DNA of 64,000 nt from Symsagittifera roscoffensis (lineage: Eukaryota; Xenacoelomorpha; Acoela; Convolutidae). Numbering within the stretch: the stretch's first letter is position 1; every line of letters begins with the position of its first letter. The translations under genes were made by a program, and so were the position numbers. This document shows positions 13,501-26,300 of the stretch, piece by piece. The stretch lies in assembly GCF_963678635.1 (NCBI RefSeq), contig NC_087063.1:44346759-44410758 (forward strand), given 5' to 3'. The notes below the pieces were generated by a model, which was not told where the DNA came from, ran no database searches, and saw only the letters and a list, made by a program, of their open reading frames with translations.

Positions 13501-16500
13501 GATTTTGTTGTGTTGTTTATTCAAACTTTTCTCTAAAAGAAAACCCTGATATTCATTTTTTTGATGCGCCTTTTGTGGTTCAAAAACCCAAGAAACTTAA
13601 AATCAGATTTTTGATAACTTTAAAACTTGTTCAACTTATGTTTCAAGTTTTTTCTAACTACCAGTGAATGTTTAGTTTATGTTTTAAGTTTTTTCTAACT
13701 ATCATTGAAAGATGGACTTGGTTATTGAATCATTAATGTGTTCCTTGGGCTTTCCAAAATTATTGACGCTAAAATTAATTTTTACTGAGGAGGCGCAATT
13801 AAGAGTTCCAATCTTTAATTTTCAGGAAAGCAATCAATTTTCAGCGCAATAGAATTTGGTTTCAGGGATTAAAACTATTTTTCACAGCAAAAAGAAACTA
13901 TTTTTGGAGTGTAACCTGGCGCGATAGTAAAAGAATTCCGGAAAATGTATACATTTGCCCGGCCAATGGAAAAACAAAGCCAATTGATTTTTGAGTTTAC
14001 CGCTTTTTTTGCAACTAATGCAACTGGGCATCAGGTTCTTTCAAAACTTTGTCAATGAATTAAATTAAATTTAAGTTTTCGTCTTCTAAAATCATAAACC
14101 TCTTCAACTTTATACAATATATTCCTAAACCATCCCGACAAAAAACATAAGAAAAAAATAAGCAAAAACAGACGAGAACACCAATTTCTTAATTTCTTAA
14201 AATCATCCCCCCTCACGCCATATAAAGTACAAAAAGATAGAATTCGTTCCTTGTAACAAATCAATTATGGCAAATAAGCTTCGTTCAACCAATTTGGAAC
14301 GATTTATAAGACGGATTAAATCTCCGCTTACGCGTTAATAGCGTGAATTATACCGCGCGTTAATTGTCCTAAATTGGTCAAAATAGCCAAAATGGCAATC
14401 TTTAAACCCTCATAACTTTATGAAAAATGTTCACAGGTGAAATATTTTTTCAAATTTGAGCTCAAGACAACAATAACTTTTGAATGATATAAAAAAATTC
14501 CGTCAAAAAAGGCTAGTTAAAAAGTCGAAATTTGTCTGAAGAAAAAAAAACTCACCCCGAGCACAAATATTTCGTTACTTTTGTATCGAAATTCGGAACA
14601 ATAAATCAGAAACGGTCTTAAATTATCTCAATATTTAGTTTTGAAAAGGGTAAAATAGGGCAAATTAGACGATGTTAATTAGACTAAGTTAGCTTTTCAA
14701 ATTAATTTATGTCCAACAGATTTTTTTCAAGCAAAAAACGGGAGTAGAGAAATCTGATGAAAAAAAAAGCAGACGATATCGATACAGCTGAAAATATCCC
14801 CAACAAACTAATTTTTTAAAGATAATTTTATTAATATTTCAAAACTTATTTTGTTTATTGGCTCATAATTGTGGTTTTGCAAAACTGTCTGAACAACTGC
14901 ACAATATTTGCTTGTGGCCTAATTTTCACGGCCTCAAAAATAGGATACAAGTTTTTTCGATGTAATAATACATAATACATAAGAGCGAATGTGTACATCA
15001 GTGTAAAAAGATTGCTGTTTCTTTATGAAATTTATCTTATTTTAAGTAAAACTTATATTTTTCGGACGCCAAACAATGCAAAATTATTTTGAAAACCTCA
15101 GTAATAGTTTACTTGGACTTTTTCTCCTCATAGTGAGCTTCAACTTTTTTAGTACCCGTGGTCAGATAAACGTTTTCAAAAACTATTGAAAATGGTTTTC
15201 AACTGATGGTAAATGACAATTCTTTACAAATCAATTCTGATCAGCCAATGTACTTTCAAACTACCATAACGTTTAATTAGGAACTCATACCTACCAGTTG
15301 ATTAAAGTTTTTGTCAAAATAAAATCCACCAAACTTCCAAATTTTTTTTTTCTGATTTTGTTGTGTTGTTTATTCAAACTTTTCTCTAAAAGAAAACCCT
15401 GATATTCATTTTTTTATGCGCTTTTTGTGGTTCAAAAACCCAAGAAACTTAAAATAAGACTTTTGATAACTTTAAAACTTGTTCAACTTATGTTTCAAGT
15501 TTTTTTTAACTACCAGTGAATGTTTAATTTATGTTTTAAGTTTTTTCTATCTATCATTGAAAGATGGACTTGGTTATTGAATCATTAATGTGTTCCTTGG
15601 GCTTTCCAAAATTATTGACGCTAAAAATAATTTTTACTGAGGAGGCGCAATTAAGAGTTCCAATCTTTAATTTTCAGGAAAGCAATCAATTTTCAGCGCA
15701 ATAGAATTTGGTTTCAGGGATTAAAACTATTTTTCACAGCAAAAAGAAACTATTTTTGGAGTGTAACCTGGCGCGATAGTAAAATAACTCCGGAAAATGT
15801 ATACATTTGCCCGGCCAATGGAAAAACAAAGCCAATTGATTTTTGAGTTTACCGCTTTTTTTGCAACTAATGCAACTGGGCATCAGGTTCTTTCAAAACT
15901 TTGTCAATGAATTAAATTAAATTTAAGTTTTCGTCTTATAAAATAATAAACCTCTTCAACTTTATACAATATATTCCTAAACCATCCCGACAAAAAACAA
16001 AAGAAAAAAATAAGCAAAAACTGACGAGAACACTAATTTCTTAATTTCTTAAAAACATCCCCCCACACGCCATATAAAGTACAAAAAGATAGAATTCGTT
16101 CCTTGTAATAAATCAATTATGGCAAATAAGCTTCGTTCAACCAATTTGGAACGATTTATAAGACGGATTAAATCTCCGCTTACGCATTAATAGCGTGAAT
16201 TATACCGCGCGTTAATTGTCCCAAATTGGTCAAAATAGCCAAAATGGCAATCTTTAAACCCTCATAACTTTACGAAAAAAATCACAGGTGAAATATCTTT
16301 TCAAATTTAAGCACAGGACAACAATACCTTTTGAATGATTTAAAAAATTCCGTCAAAAATGGCTAGTTAAAAAGACGAAATTTGTCTGAAGAAAAAAAAC
16401 CCACCCCGAGCACAAATATTCCGTTACTTTCGTATCGAAATTCGGAACAATAAATCAGAAACGGTCTTAAATTATCTCAATATTTAGTTTTGAAAAGGGT

Positions 16501-18288
16501 AAAATAGGGCAAATTAGACGATGCTAATTAGACTAAGTTAGCTTTTCAAATTAATTTTTGTCCAACAGATTATTTTCAAGCATAAAACGGGAGTAGAGAA
16601 ATCTGATGAAAAAAAGCAGACGATATCGATACAGCTGAAAATATCCCCAACAAACTAACTTTTTAAAGATAATTTTATTAATATTTCAAAACTTATTTTG
16701 TCTATTGGCTCATAATTGTGGTTTTGCAAAACTGTCTGAACAACTGCACAATATTTGCTTGTGGCCTAATTTTCGCGGCCTCAAAAAATAGGATACAAGT
16801 TTTTTCGATGTAATAATACATAATACATAAGAGCGAATGTGTACATCAGTGTGAAAAGATTGCTGTTTCTTTATGAAATTTTTCTTATTTCAAGAAAAAC
16901 TTAAATTTTTCGGACGCCAAACAATGCAAAATTATTTTGAAAACCTCAGTAATAGTTTAATTGGACTTTTTCTCCTCATAGTGAGCTTCAACTTTTTTAG
17001 TACCCGTGGTCAGATAAACGTTTTCAAAAACTATTGAAAATGGTTTTCAACTGATGGTAAATGACAATTTTTTACAAATCAATTCCGATCAGCCAATGTA
17101 CTTTCAAACTACCATAACGTTTAATTAGGAACTCATACCTACCAGTTGATTAAAGTTTTTGTCAAAATAAAATCCACAAAACTTCCAAATTTTTTTTTCT
17201 GATTTTGTTGTGTTGTTTATTCAAACTTTTCTCTAAAAGAAAACCCTGATATTCATTTTTTTGATGCGCCTTTTGTGGTTCAAAAACCCAAGAAACTTAA
17301 AATCAGACTTTTGATAACTTTAAAACTTGTTCAACTTATGTTTCAAGTTTTTTCTAACTACCAGTGAATGTTTAATTTATGTTTTAAGTTTTTTCTAACT
17401 ATCATTGAAAGATGGACTTGGTTATTGAATCATTAATGTGTTCCTTGGGCTTTCCAAAATTATTGACGCTAAAATTAATTTTTACTGAGGAGGCGCAATT
17501 AAAAGTTCCAATCTGTAATTTTCAGGAAAGCAATCAATTTTCAGCGCAATAGAATTTGGTTTCAGGGATTAAAACTATTTTTCACAGCAAAAATAAACTA
17601 TTTTTGGAGTTTAACCTGGCGCGATAGTAAAAGAACTCCGGAAAATGTATACATTTGCCCGGCCAATGGAAAAACAAAGCCAATTGATTTTTGAGTTTAC
17701 CGCTTTTTTTTGCAACTGGGCATCAGGTTCTTTCAAAACTTTGTCAATGAATTAAATTAAATTTAAGTTTTGGTCTTCTAAAATCATAAACTTCTTCAAC
17801 TTTATACAATATATTCCTAAACCATCCCGACAAAAAAACAAAAGAAAAAAAACAGCAAAAACTGACGAGAACACCAATTTCTTAATTTCTTAAAACCATC
17901 CCCCCACACGCCATATAAAGTACAAAAAGTTAGAATTCGTTCCTTGTAACACATCAATTATGGCAAATAAGCTTCGTTCAACCAATTTGGAACGATTTCT
18001 AAGACGGATTAATTCTCCGCTTACGCGTTAATAGCACGAAATATATCGCGCATTAATTGTCCCAAAATGGCCAAAATGGCAGATGTTAAACCCCCGTAAC
18101 TTTACGAAAAACAATCACAGGTAAAATAATTTTTTGAAACTTGAGCTAAAGACAACAATACCTTTCAAATGATTTTAAAAAAATTCCGTCAAAAATGGCT
18201 ATTTAAAAAGTCGAATATTGTGTGAAGAGAAAAAAACCCACCCCGAGCACAAATATTCCGTTACTTTCGTATCGAAAGTCGGAACAAT

Positions 18289-20318
18289 ACAAAATCAAGT
18301 ATAGTTCATTGTTTTGATCAAATTTAAAAGTGATTGCAGACCAACCCTCAATGTACGTTGCACCACTGTTGTTTTAAATAAAGGCTGTAGCTCAAATTGA
18401 AAATTAGTTCCCCCTACTTCCTTTAACTGCTTTTTTGGAAGCTTAGCCACGCCCCGCCCTGATTTATGCAACTTTTTGCGCGCAAGCAATTCATCGCGCA
18501 AGCATTCCAATAGGTAAATTTGTCAATCTTTAAATCGCCATGTTTTTCCGGGTACACAATTTAATTTGATTGCTTATATTATTATGTTTCACCATTTTTC
18601 TACTCAAAAACTGAATTGATACATTTAAAAATGCATTTATTTTTAATGCGAGAAATTCATATTACGAGAAAATTTTAATCTAATAATTTAGTTATGGGTT
18701 GTTATCATGTCGACCCGGTTAGCCGTATCAGTGCTCATTGCCAAATGCATATCGTTCCCAATTGCGCCGCGCTTTTCGGGTGGCTCCGTCGGCTTTTCAT
18801 CCTCACGACTATCCTCCTCCTCCTGGGGTCGAGTCGTGTGGGTGTCCAGTTAGCCGAATGCAGTCAGGATGAGGATAGACTGTTACGTCATCTGTTCAAG
18901 CAGAGGAGTTACAACTCCCGGGTTCGTCCTGTTAAGAACCACAGAGACTCAGTGTGTGTCAATATCAATCTTGGCGTTCTACAGTTGCAGACCATAGTGG
19001 AGAAGGATCAAGTCATGGCCATACAGTGCCTTGTTCACATGGTATGTAGTTTGTTTCGGCTCCCTTGTCATTGTTTTTGAAAGTTTTGTTGCAGTTGTTA
19101 CTTGAAAACGAAATGTGTAATTGGAATTTATACAGAGCACAGAAATCGAATAATTGTATCAGAATGAAGCCTCAAATAATACAATCTTCCTTTAACGTCC
19201 ACCAGTTTTTGATTGATGAAACTTAAAAATGAAATGAAAAAATAGTATTTATTTTACAGATCTTTTTGAAAATCTTCCCCCACAGGAAGTGGCATATTAA
19301 GCGTTAAGTAACGTTATAATGAGACGAAAAGTTGCCCTCTATTGAATTTCGACTTTTTGCTGCGTCAGATTAAAGCAACTTTTATGCGTTAGTAACATGA
19401 CATTTATCGCGCGTTAATCACCCCAAATTGGCCAAATTGGTAGCTCTTACACCTTGTGAACATAACAAGACTGTTCGTGTACCAGGGCAAAACCCTGAAT
19501 GTTCCGACTGCACTTTGAAATTAACTATAGAGCTTTGATCGAACAATTGATTTAAAAAAATTTATCAATTTTTATCCACCTGCACTCTGTGTAAACTACA
19601 AAAAGATGCATTTAAGGCCTCGTATTCTAAAAATATGACCAATTGAGCTGCATCATTTTATTTTGAAACAAATTAATCAGCCATTTTCACTTGTTATAAA
19701 AACGCAATGTATAGAGCGTTAAATATTCAAAATTAACCAAAGTAGAATTTTTCAAACGCCCGTAGCTTCACAAATAGTATACCAGGTGATAGTATACCAG
19801 GTTAATATTCGGACAACATTATATGTCAGTTGGTAAAGCAAATTCCATCAAAAATGCTTTGAAAAGTTGAAAATTGACTGAGCAAAAACCTCCCCAAGCA
19901 TAATTTTTCTGGTCCTCCTTTGAAACTCGGAAACAAAAGATTCGAGTAGAAATATATATCTATTTCAGATGGTATAAAAACGTCAATTATTGACTAACAG
20001 CAAAGTAGAAAGTTTTTTCACTTAGAAATTAGAAAAAGAGAAACTTGTAGAAATAAAACAGCACTCGATGTTTTAGCATTTGTTAAATGCGAAATCAGAG
20101 GCTATTCTAATTTCAAAAATTGAACAAATTTTATCACTTCAGGCAATTTGACGCTCACGATAGACAATTTGATGCTCAGACCACGCAATTTTGAATTCTG
20201 CTCAACAATTTTTTCAAGGTTTCTCTAAAATGAACAAGACTGCTCGTATCAAGGCAAAGCCCTGAATGTTCCGACTGCCTTTTAATGCTTTATGGAGCAG
20301 TAATAACATCAAAAAATT
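18289..20318 (+). repeat. First-exon module, copy 3, embedded in array unit B'
   Basis: This copy matches module 2 with the same junctions and a 9,753-9,755 bp offset. Differences include 'gacttttttc/gactttttgc' and 'gcgactttta/gcaactttta'. It is the module closest to exon 2 of the nAChR gene, at a distance of 14.4 kb. Confidence 0.88.
18694..19041 (+). CDS. nAChR subunit, first coding exon, copy 3
   Basis: This is the first-exon copy nearest to exon 2. It encodes the signal peptide and the N-terminal part of the ligand-binding domain up to His115-Met116, then the donor gtatgt in phase 0. Proximity makes it the default partner for exon 2, but the upstream sequence is nearly the same as for copy 2. 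Only transcripts can show which promoter is active. Confidence 0.85.
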
Positions 20319-23300
20319 TCAGTTTTTAGAAAAAAAAGTTTTCATTTTATTTTTTTTACATTTTTTTTAAAAATCATCCCCCCACAAGCCATATAAAGTA
20401 CAAAAGAATAGATGTTGCTCCTTGTGACAAAACAATTATAGCAAATAAGCTTCTTTCAACCAATTTGGAACGATTTTAAGACGGATTAACTCTCCGCTTA
20501 CGCGTTAATAGCGCGAAATAAATCGCGCGTTAATTGTCCAAAATTGGCCAAAATGGCAATCTTTAAATCCCCCATAACTTCATGAAAATGATCACAGGTG
20601 AAATATTTTTTTCAAATTTGAGCTCAAGACAACAATAACTTTTGAATGATATAAAAAAATTCCGTCAAAAAAGGCTAGTTAAAAAGTCGAAATTTGTCTG
20701 AAGAAAAAAAAACCCACCCCGAGCACAAATATTCCGTTACTTTCGTATCGAAATTCGGAACAATAAATCAGAAACGGTCTTAAATTATCTCAATATTTAG
20801 TTTTGAAAAGGGTAAAATAGGACAAATTAGACGATGTTAATTAGACTAAGTTAGCTTTTCAAATTAATTTTTGTCCAACAGATTATTTTCAAGCATAAAA
20901 CGGGAGTAGAGAAATCTGATGAAAAAAAAGCAGACGATATCGATACAGCTGAAAATATCCCCAGCAAACTAATTTTTTAAAGATAATTTTAATAATATTT
21001 CAAAACTTATTAATACATAATACATAAGAGCGAATGTGTACATCAGTGTGAAAAGATTGCTGTTTCTTTATAAAATTTTTCTTATTTCAAGAAAAACTTA
21101 AATTTTTCTGACGCCAAACAATGCAAAATTATTTTAAAAACCTCAGTAATAGTTTATTTGGACTTTTTCTCCTCATAGTGAGCTTCAACTTTTTTAGTAC
21201 CCGTGGTCAGATAAACGTTTTCAAAAACTATTGAAAATGGTTTTCAACTGATGGTAAATGACAATTCTTTTTAAATCAATTCCGATCAGCCAATGTACTT
21301 TCAAACTACCATAGCGTTTAATTAGGAACTCATACCTACCAGTTGATTAAAGTTTTTGTCAAAATAAAATCCACAAAACTTCCAAATTTTTTTTTCTGAT
21401 TTTGTTGTGTTGTTTATTCAAACTTTTCTCTAAAAGAAAACCCTGATATTCATTTTTTTGATGCGCCTTTTGTGGTTCAAAAACCCAAGAAACTTAAAGT
21501 CAGACTTTTGATAACTTTAAAACTTGTTCAACTTATGTTTCAAGTTTTTTCTAACTACCAGTGAATGTTTAATTTATGTTTTAAGTTTTTTCTAACTATC
21601 ATTGAAAGATGGACTTGGTTATTGAATCATTAATGTGTTCCTTGGGCTTTCCAAAATTATTGACGCTAAAATTAATTTTTACTGAGGAGGCGCAATTAAA
21701 AGTTCCAATCTTTAATTTTCAGGAACGCAATCAATTTTCAGCGCAATAGAATTTGGTTTCAGGGATTAAAACTATTTTTCACAGCAAAAAGAAACTCTTT
21801 TTGGAGTGTAACCTGGCGCGATAGTAAAAGAACTCCGGAAAATGTATACATTTGCCCGGCCAATGGAAAAACAAAGCCAATTGAATTTTGAGTTTACCGC
21901 TTTTTTTGCAACTAATGCAACTGGGCATCAGGTTCTTTCAAAACGTTGTCAATGAATTAAATTAAATTTAAGTTTTCGTCTTCTAAAATCATAAACCTCT
22001 TCAACTTTATACAGTATATTCCTAAACCATCCCGACAAAAAACAAAAGAACAAAAAACAGCAAAAACTGACGAGAACACCAATTTCTTAATTTCTTAAAA
22101 TCATCCCCCCACACGCCATATAAAGTACAAAAAGATAGAATTCGTTCCTTGTAACCAATCAATTATGGCAAATAAGCTTCGTTAAACCAATTTGGAACTA
22201 TTTATAAGACGGATTAAATCTCCGCTTACGCGTTAATAGCGTGAATTATACCGCGCGTTAATTGTCCCAATTTGGTCAAAATAGCCAAAATGGCAATCTT
22301 TAAACCCTCATAACTTTACGAAAAAAATCACAGGTGAAATATCTTTTCAAATTTAAGCACAGGACAACAATACCTTTTGAATGATAAAAAAAAAATTCCG
22401 TCGAAAATGGCTAGTTAAAAAGACGAAATTTGTCTGAAGGAAAAAAACCCACCCCGAACACAAATATTCCGGTACTTTCGTATCGAAATTCGGAACAATA
22501 AATCAGAAACGGTCTTAAATTATCTCAATATTTAGTTTTGAAAAGGGTAAAATAGGGAAAATTAGACGATGTTAGTTAGACTAAGTTAGCTTTTCAAATT
22601 AATTTTTGTCCAACAGATTATTTTCGAGCAAAAAACGGGAGTAGAGAAATCTGATGAAAAAAAAAGCAGACGATATCGATACAGCTGAAAATATCCCCAA
22701 CAAACTAATTTTTTAAAGATAATTTTATTAATATTTCAAAACTTATTTTGTCTATTGGCTCATAATTGTGGTTTTGCAAAACTGTCTGAACAACTGCACA
22801 ATATTTGCTTGTGGCCTAATTTTCACGGCCTCAAAAAATAGGATACAAGTTTTTTCGATGTAATAATACATAATACATGAGAGCGAATGTGTACATCAGT
22901 GTAAAAAGATTGCTGTTTCTTTATGAAAATTTTCTTATTTCAAGAAAAACTTATATTTTTCGGACGCCAAACAATGCAAAATTATTTTGAAAACCTCAGT
23001 AATAGTTTATTTGGACTTTTTCTCCTCATAGTGAGCTTCAACTTTTTTAGTACCCGTGGTCAGATAAACGTTTTCAAAAACAATTGAAAATGGTTTTCAA
23101 CTGATGGTAAATGACAATTCTTTACAAATCAATTCCGATCAGCCAATGTACTTTCAAACTACCATAACGTTTAATTAGGAACTCATACCTACCAGTTGAT
23201 TAAAGTTTTTGTCAAAATAAAATCCACAAAACTTCCAAATTTTTTTTTCTGATTTTGTTATGTTGTTTATTCAAACTTTTCTCTAAAAGAAAACCCTGAT

Positions 23301-26300
23301 ATTCATTTTTTTGATGCGCCTTTTGTGATTCAAAAACCCAAGAAACTTAAAATCAGATTTTTGATAACTTTAAAACTTGTTCAACTTATGTTTCAAGTTT
23401 TTTCTAACTACCAGTGAATGTTTAGTTTATGTTTTAAGTTTTTTCTAACTATCATTGAAAGATGGACTTGGTTATTGAATCATTAATGTGTTCCTTGGGC
23501 TTTCCAAAATTATTGACGCTAAAATTAATTTTTACTGAGGAGGCGCAATTAAGAGTTCCAATCTTTAATTTTCAGGAAAGCAATCAATTTTCAGCGCAAT
23601 AGAATTTGGTTTCAGGGATTAAAACTATTTTTCACAGCAAAAAGAAACTATTTTTGGAGTGTAACCTGGCGCGATAGTAAAAGAATTCCGGAAAATGTAT
23701 ACATTTGCCCGGCCAATGGAAAAACAAAGCCAATTGATTTTTGAGTTTACCGCTTTTTTTGCAACTAATGCAACTGGGCATCAGGTTCTTTCAAAACTTT
23801 GTCAATGAATTAAATTAAATTTAAGTTTTCGTCTTCTAAAATCATAAACCTCTTCAACTTTATACAATATATTCCTAAACCATCCCGACAAAAAACATAA
23901 GAAAAAAATAAGCAAAAACAGACGAGAACACCAATTTCTTAATTTCTTAAAATCATCCCCCCTCACGCCATATAAAGTACAAAAAGATAGAATTCGTTCC
24001 TTGTAACAAATCAATTATGGCAAATAAGCTTCGTTCAACCAATTTGGAACGATTTATAAGACGGATTAAATCTCCGCTTACGCGTTAATAGCGTGAATTA
24101 TACCGCGCGTTAATTGTCCTAAATTGGTCAAAATAGCCAAAATGGCAATCTTTAAACCCTCATAACTTTATGAAAAATGTTCACAGGTGAAATATTTTTT
24201 CAAATTTGAGCTCAAGACAACAATAACTTTTGAATGATATAAAAAAATTCCGTCAAAAAAGGCTAGTTAAAAAGTCGAAATTTGTCTGAAGAAAAAAAAA
24301 CTCACCCCGAGCACAAATATTTCGTTACTTTTGTATCGAAATTCGGAACAATAAATCAGAAACGGTCTTAAATTATCTCAATATTTAGTTTTGAAAAGGG
24401 TAAAATAGGGCAAATTAGACGATGTTAATTAGACTAAGTTAGCTTTTCAAATTAATTTATGTCCAACAGATTATTTTCAAGCAAAAAACGGGAGTAGAGA
24501 AATCTGATGAAAAAAAAGCAGACGATATCGATACAGCTGAAAATATCCCCAACAAACTAATTTTTTAAAGATAATTTTATTAATATTTCAAAACTTATTT
24601 TGTCTATTGGCTCATAATTGTGGTTTTGCAAAACTGTCTGAACAACTGCACAATATTTGCTTGTGGCCTAATTTTCACGGCCTCAAAAAATAGGATACAA
24701 GTTTTTTCGATGTAATAATACATAATACATAAGAGCGAATGTGTACATCAGTGTAAAAAGATTGCTGTTTCTTTATGAAATTTATCTTATTTCAAGTAAA
24801 ACTTATATTTTTCGGACGCCAAACAATGCAAAATTATTTTGAAAACCTCAGTAATAGTTTACTTGGACTTTTTCTCCTCATAGTGAGCTTCAACTTTTTT
24901 AGTACCCGTGGTCAGATAAACGTTTTCAAAAACTATTGAAAATGGTTTTCAACTGATGGTAAATGACAATTCTTTACAAATCAATTCTGATCAGCCAATG
25001 TACTTTCAAACTACCATAACGTTTAATTAGGAACTCATACCTACCAGTTGATTAAAGTTTTTGTCAAAATAAAATCCACCAAACTTCCAAATTTTTTTTT
25101 TCTGATTTTGTTGTGTTGTTTATTCAAACTTTTCTCTAAAAGAAAACCCTGATATTCATTTTTTTATGCGCTTTTTGTGGTTCAAAAACCCAAGAAACTT
25201 AAAATAAGACTTTTGATAACTTTAAAACTTGTTCAACTTATGTTTCAAGTTTTTTTTAACTACCAGTGAATGTTTAAATTATGTTTTAAGTTTTTTCTAT
25301 CTATCATTGAAAGATGGACTTGGTTATTGAATCATTAATGTGTTCCTTGGGCTTTCCAAAATTATTGACGCTAAAAATAATTTTTACTTAGGAGGCGCAA
25401 TTAAGAGTTCCAATCTTTAATTTTCAGGAAAGCAATCAATTTTCAGCGCAATAGAATTTGGTTTCAGGGATTAAAACTATTTTTCACAGCAAAAAGAAAC
25501 TATTTTTGGAGTGTAACCTGGCGCGATAGTAAAAGAACTCCGGAAAATGTATACATTTGCCCGGCCAATGGAAAAACAAAGCCAATTGATTTTTGAGTTT
25601 ACCGCTTTTTTTGCAACTAATGCAACTGGGCATCAGGTTCTTTCAAAACTTTGTCAATGAATTAAATTAAATTTAAGTTTTCGTCTTCTAAAATAATAAA
25701 CCTCTTCAACTTTATACAATATATTCCTAAACCATCCCGACAAAAAACAAAAGAAAAAAATAAGCAAAAACTGACGAGAACACTAATTTCTTAATTTTTT
25801 AAAAACATCCCCTCACACGCCATATAAAGTACAAAAAGATAGAATTCGTTCCTTGTAATAAATCAATTATGGCAAATAAGCTTCGTTCAACCAATTTGGA
25901 ACGATTTATAAGACGGATTAAATCTCCGCTTACGAATTAATAGCGTGAATTATACCGCGCGTTAATTGTCCCAAATTGGTCAAAATAGCCAAAATGGCAA
26001 TCTTTAAACCCTCATAACTTTACGAAAAAAATCACAGGTGAAATATTTTTTCAAATTTAAGCACAGGACAACAATACCTTTTGAATGATTTAAAAAATTC
26101 CGTCAAAAATGGCTAGTTAAAAAGACGAAATTTGTCTGAAGGAAAAAAACCCACCCCGAGCACAAATATTCCGTTACTTTCGTATCGAAATTCGGAACAA
26201 TAAATCAGAAACGGTCTTAAATTATCTCAATATTTAGTTTTAAAAAGGGTAAAATAGGGCAAATTAGACGATGCTAATTAGACTAAGTTAGCTTTTCAAA

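Larger units (their letters stand above)
6314..16067 (+). repeat. Higher-order repeat, copy 1 (five units A-B-C-D-E)
   Basis: This 9.75-kb block matches 16068-25817 unit by unit. Unit A (6314), unit B with the exon module (8157), unit C with the ~117-bp deletion (10635), unit D (12364) and unit E (14216) each resemble the unit 9.75 kb downstream more than their neighbours. Private variants are shared at that distance: 'aaaataaactat' only in A and A', and 'gaaactcttttt' only in C and C'. Confidence 0.92.
16068..25817 (+). repeat. Higher-order repeat, copy 2 (five units)
   Basis: Second 9.75-kb block, with units at 16068, 17909 (with exon module 3), 20387 (deletion variant), 22114 and 23966. 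Differences from copy 1 are scattered single bases and 1-base indels in homopolymers. By eye divergence is around 1% or below, pointing to recent duplication. Confidence 0.92.

Noticed and set aside
14052-24014. Identical 70-residue minus-strand frames at 14052-14264 and 23802-24014 as a duplicated gene
   Set aside because: They are the same array position in the two super-units, and the frame is broken in neighbouring units.
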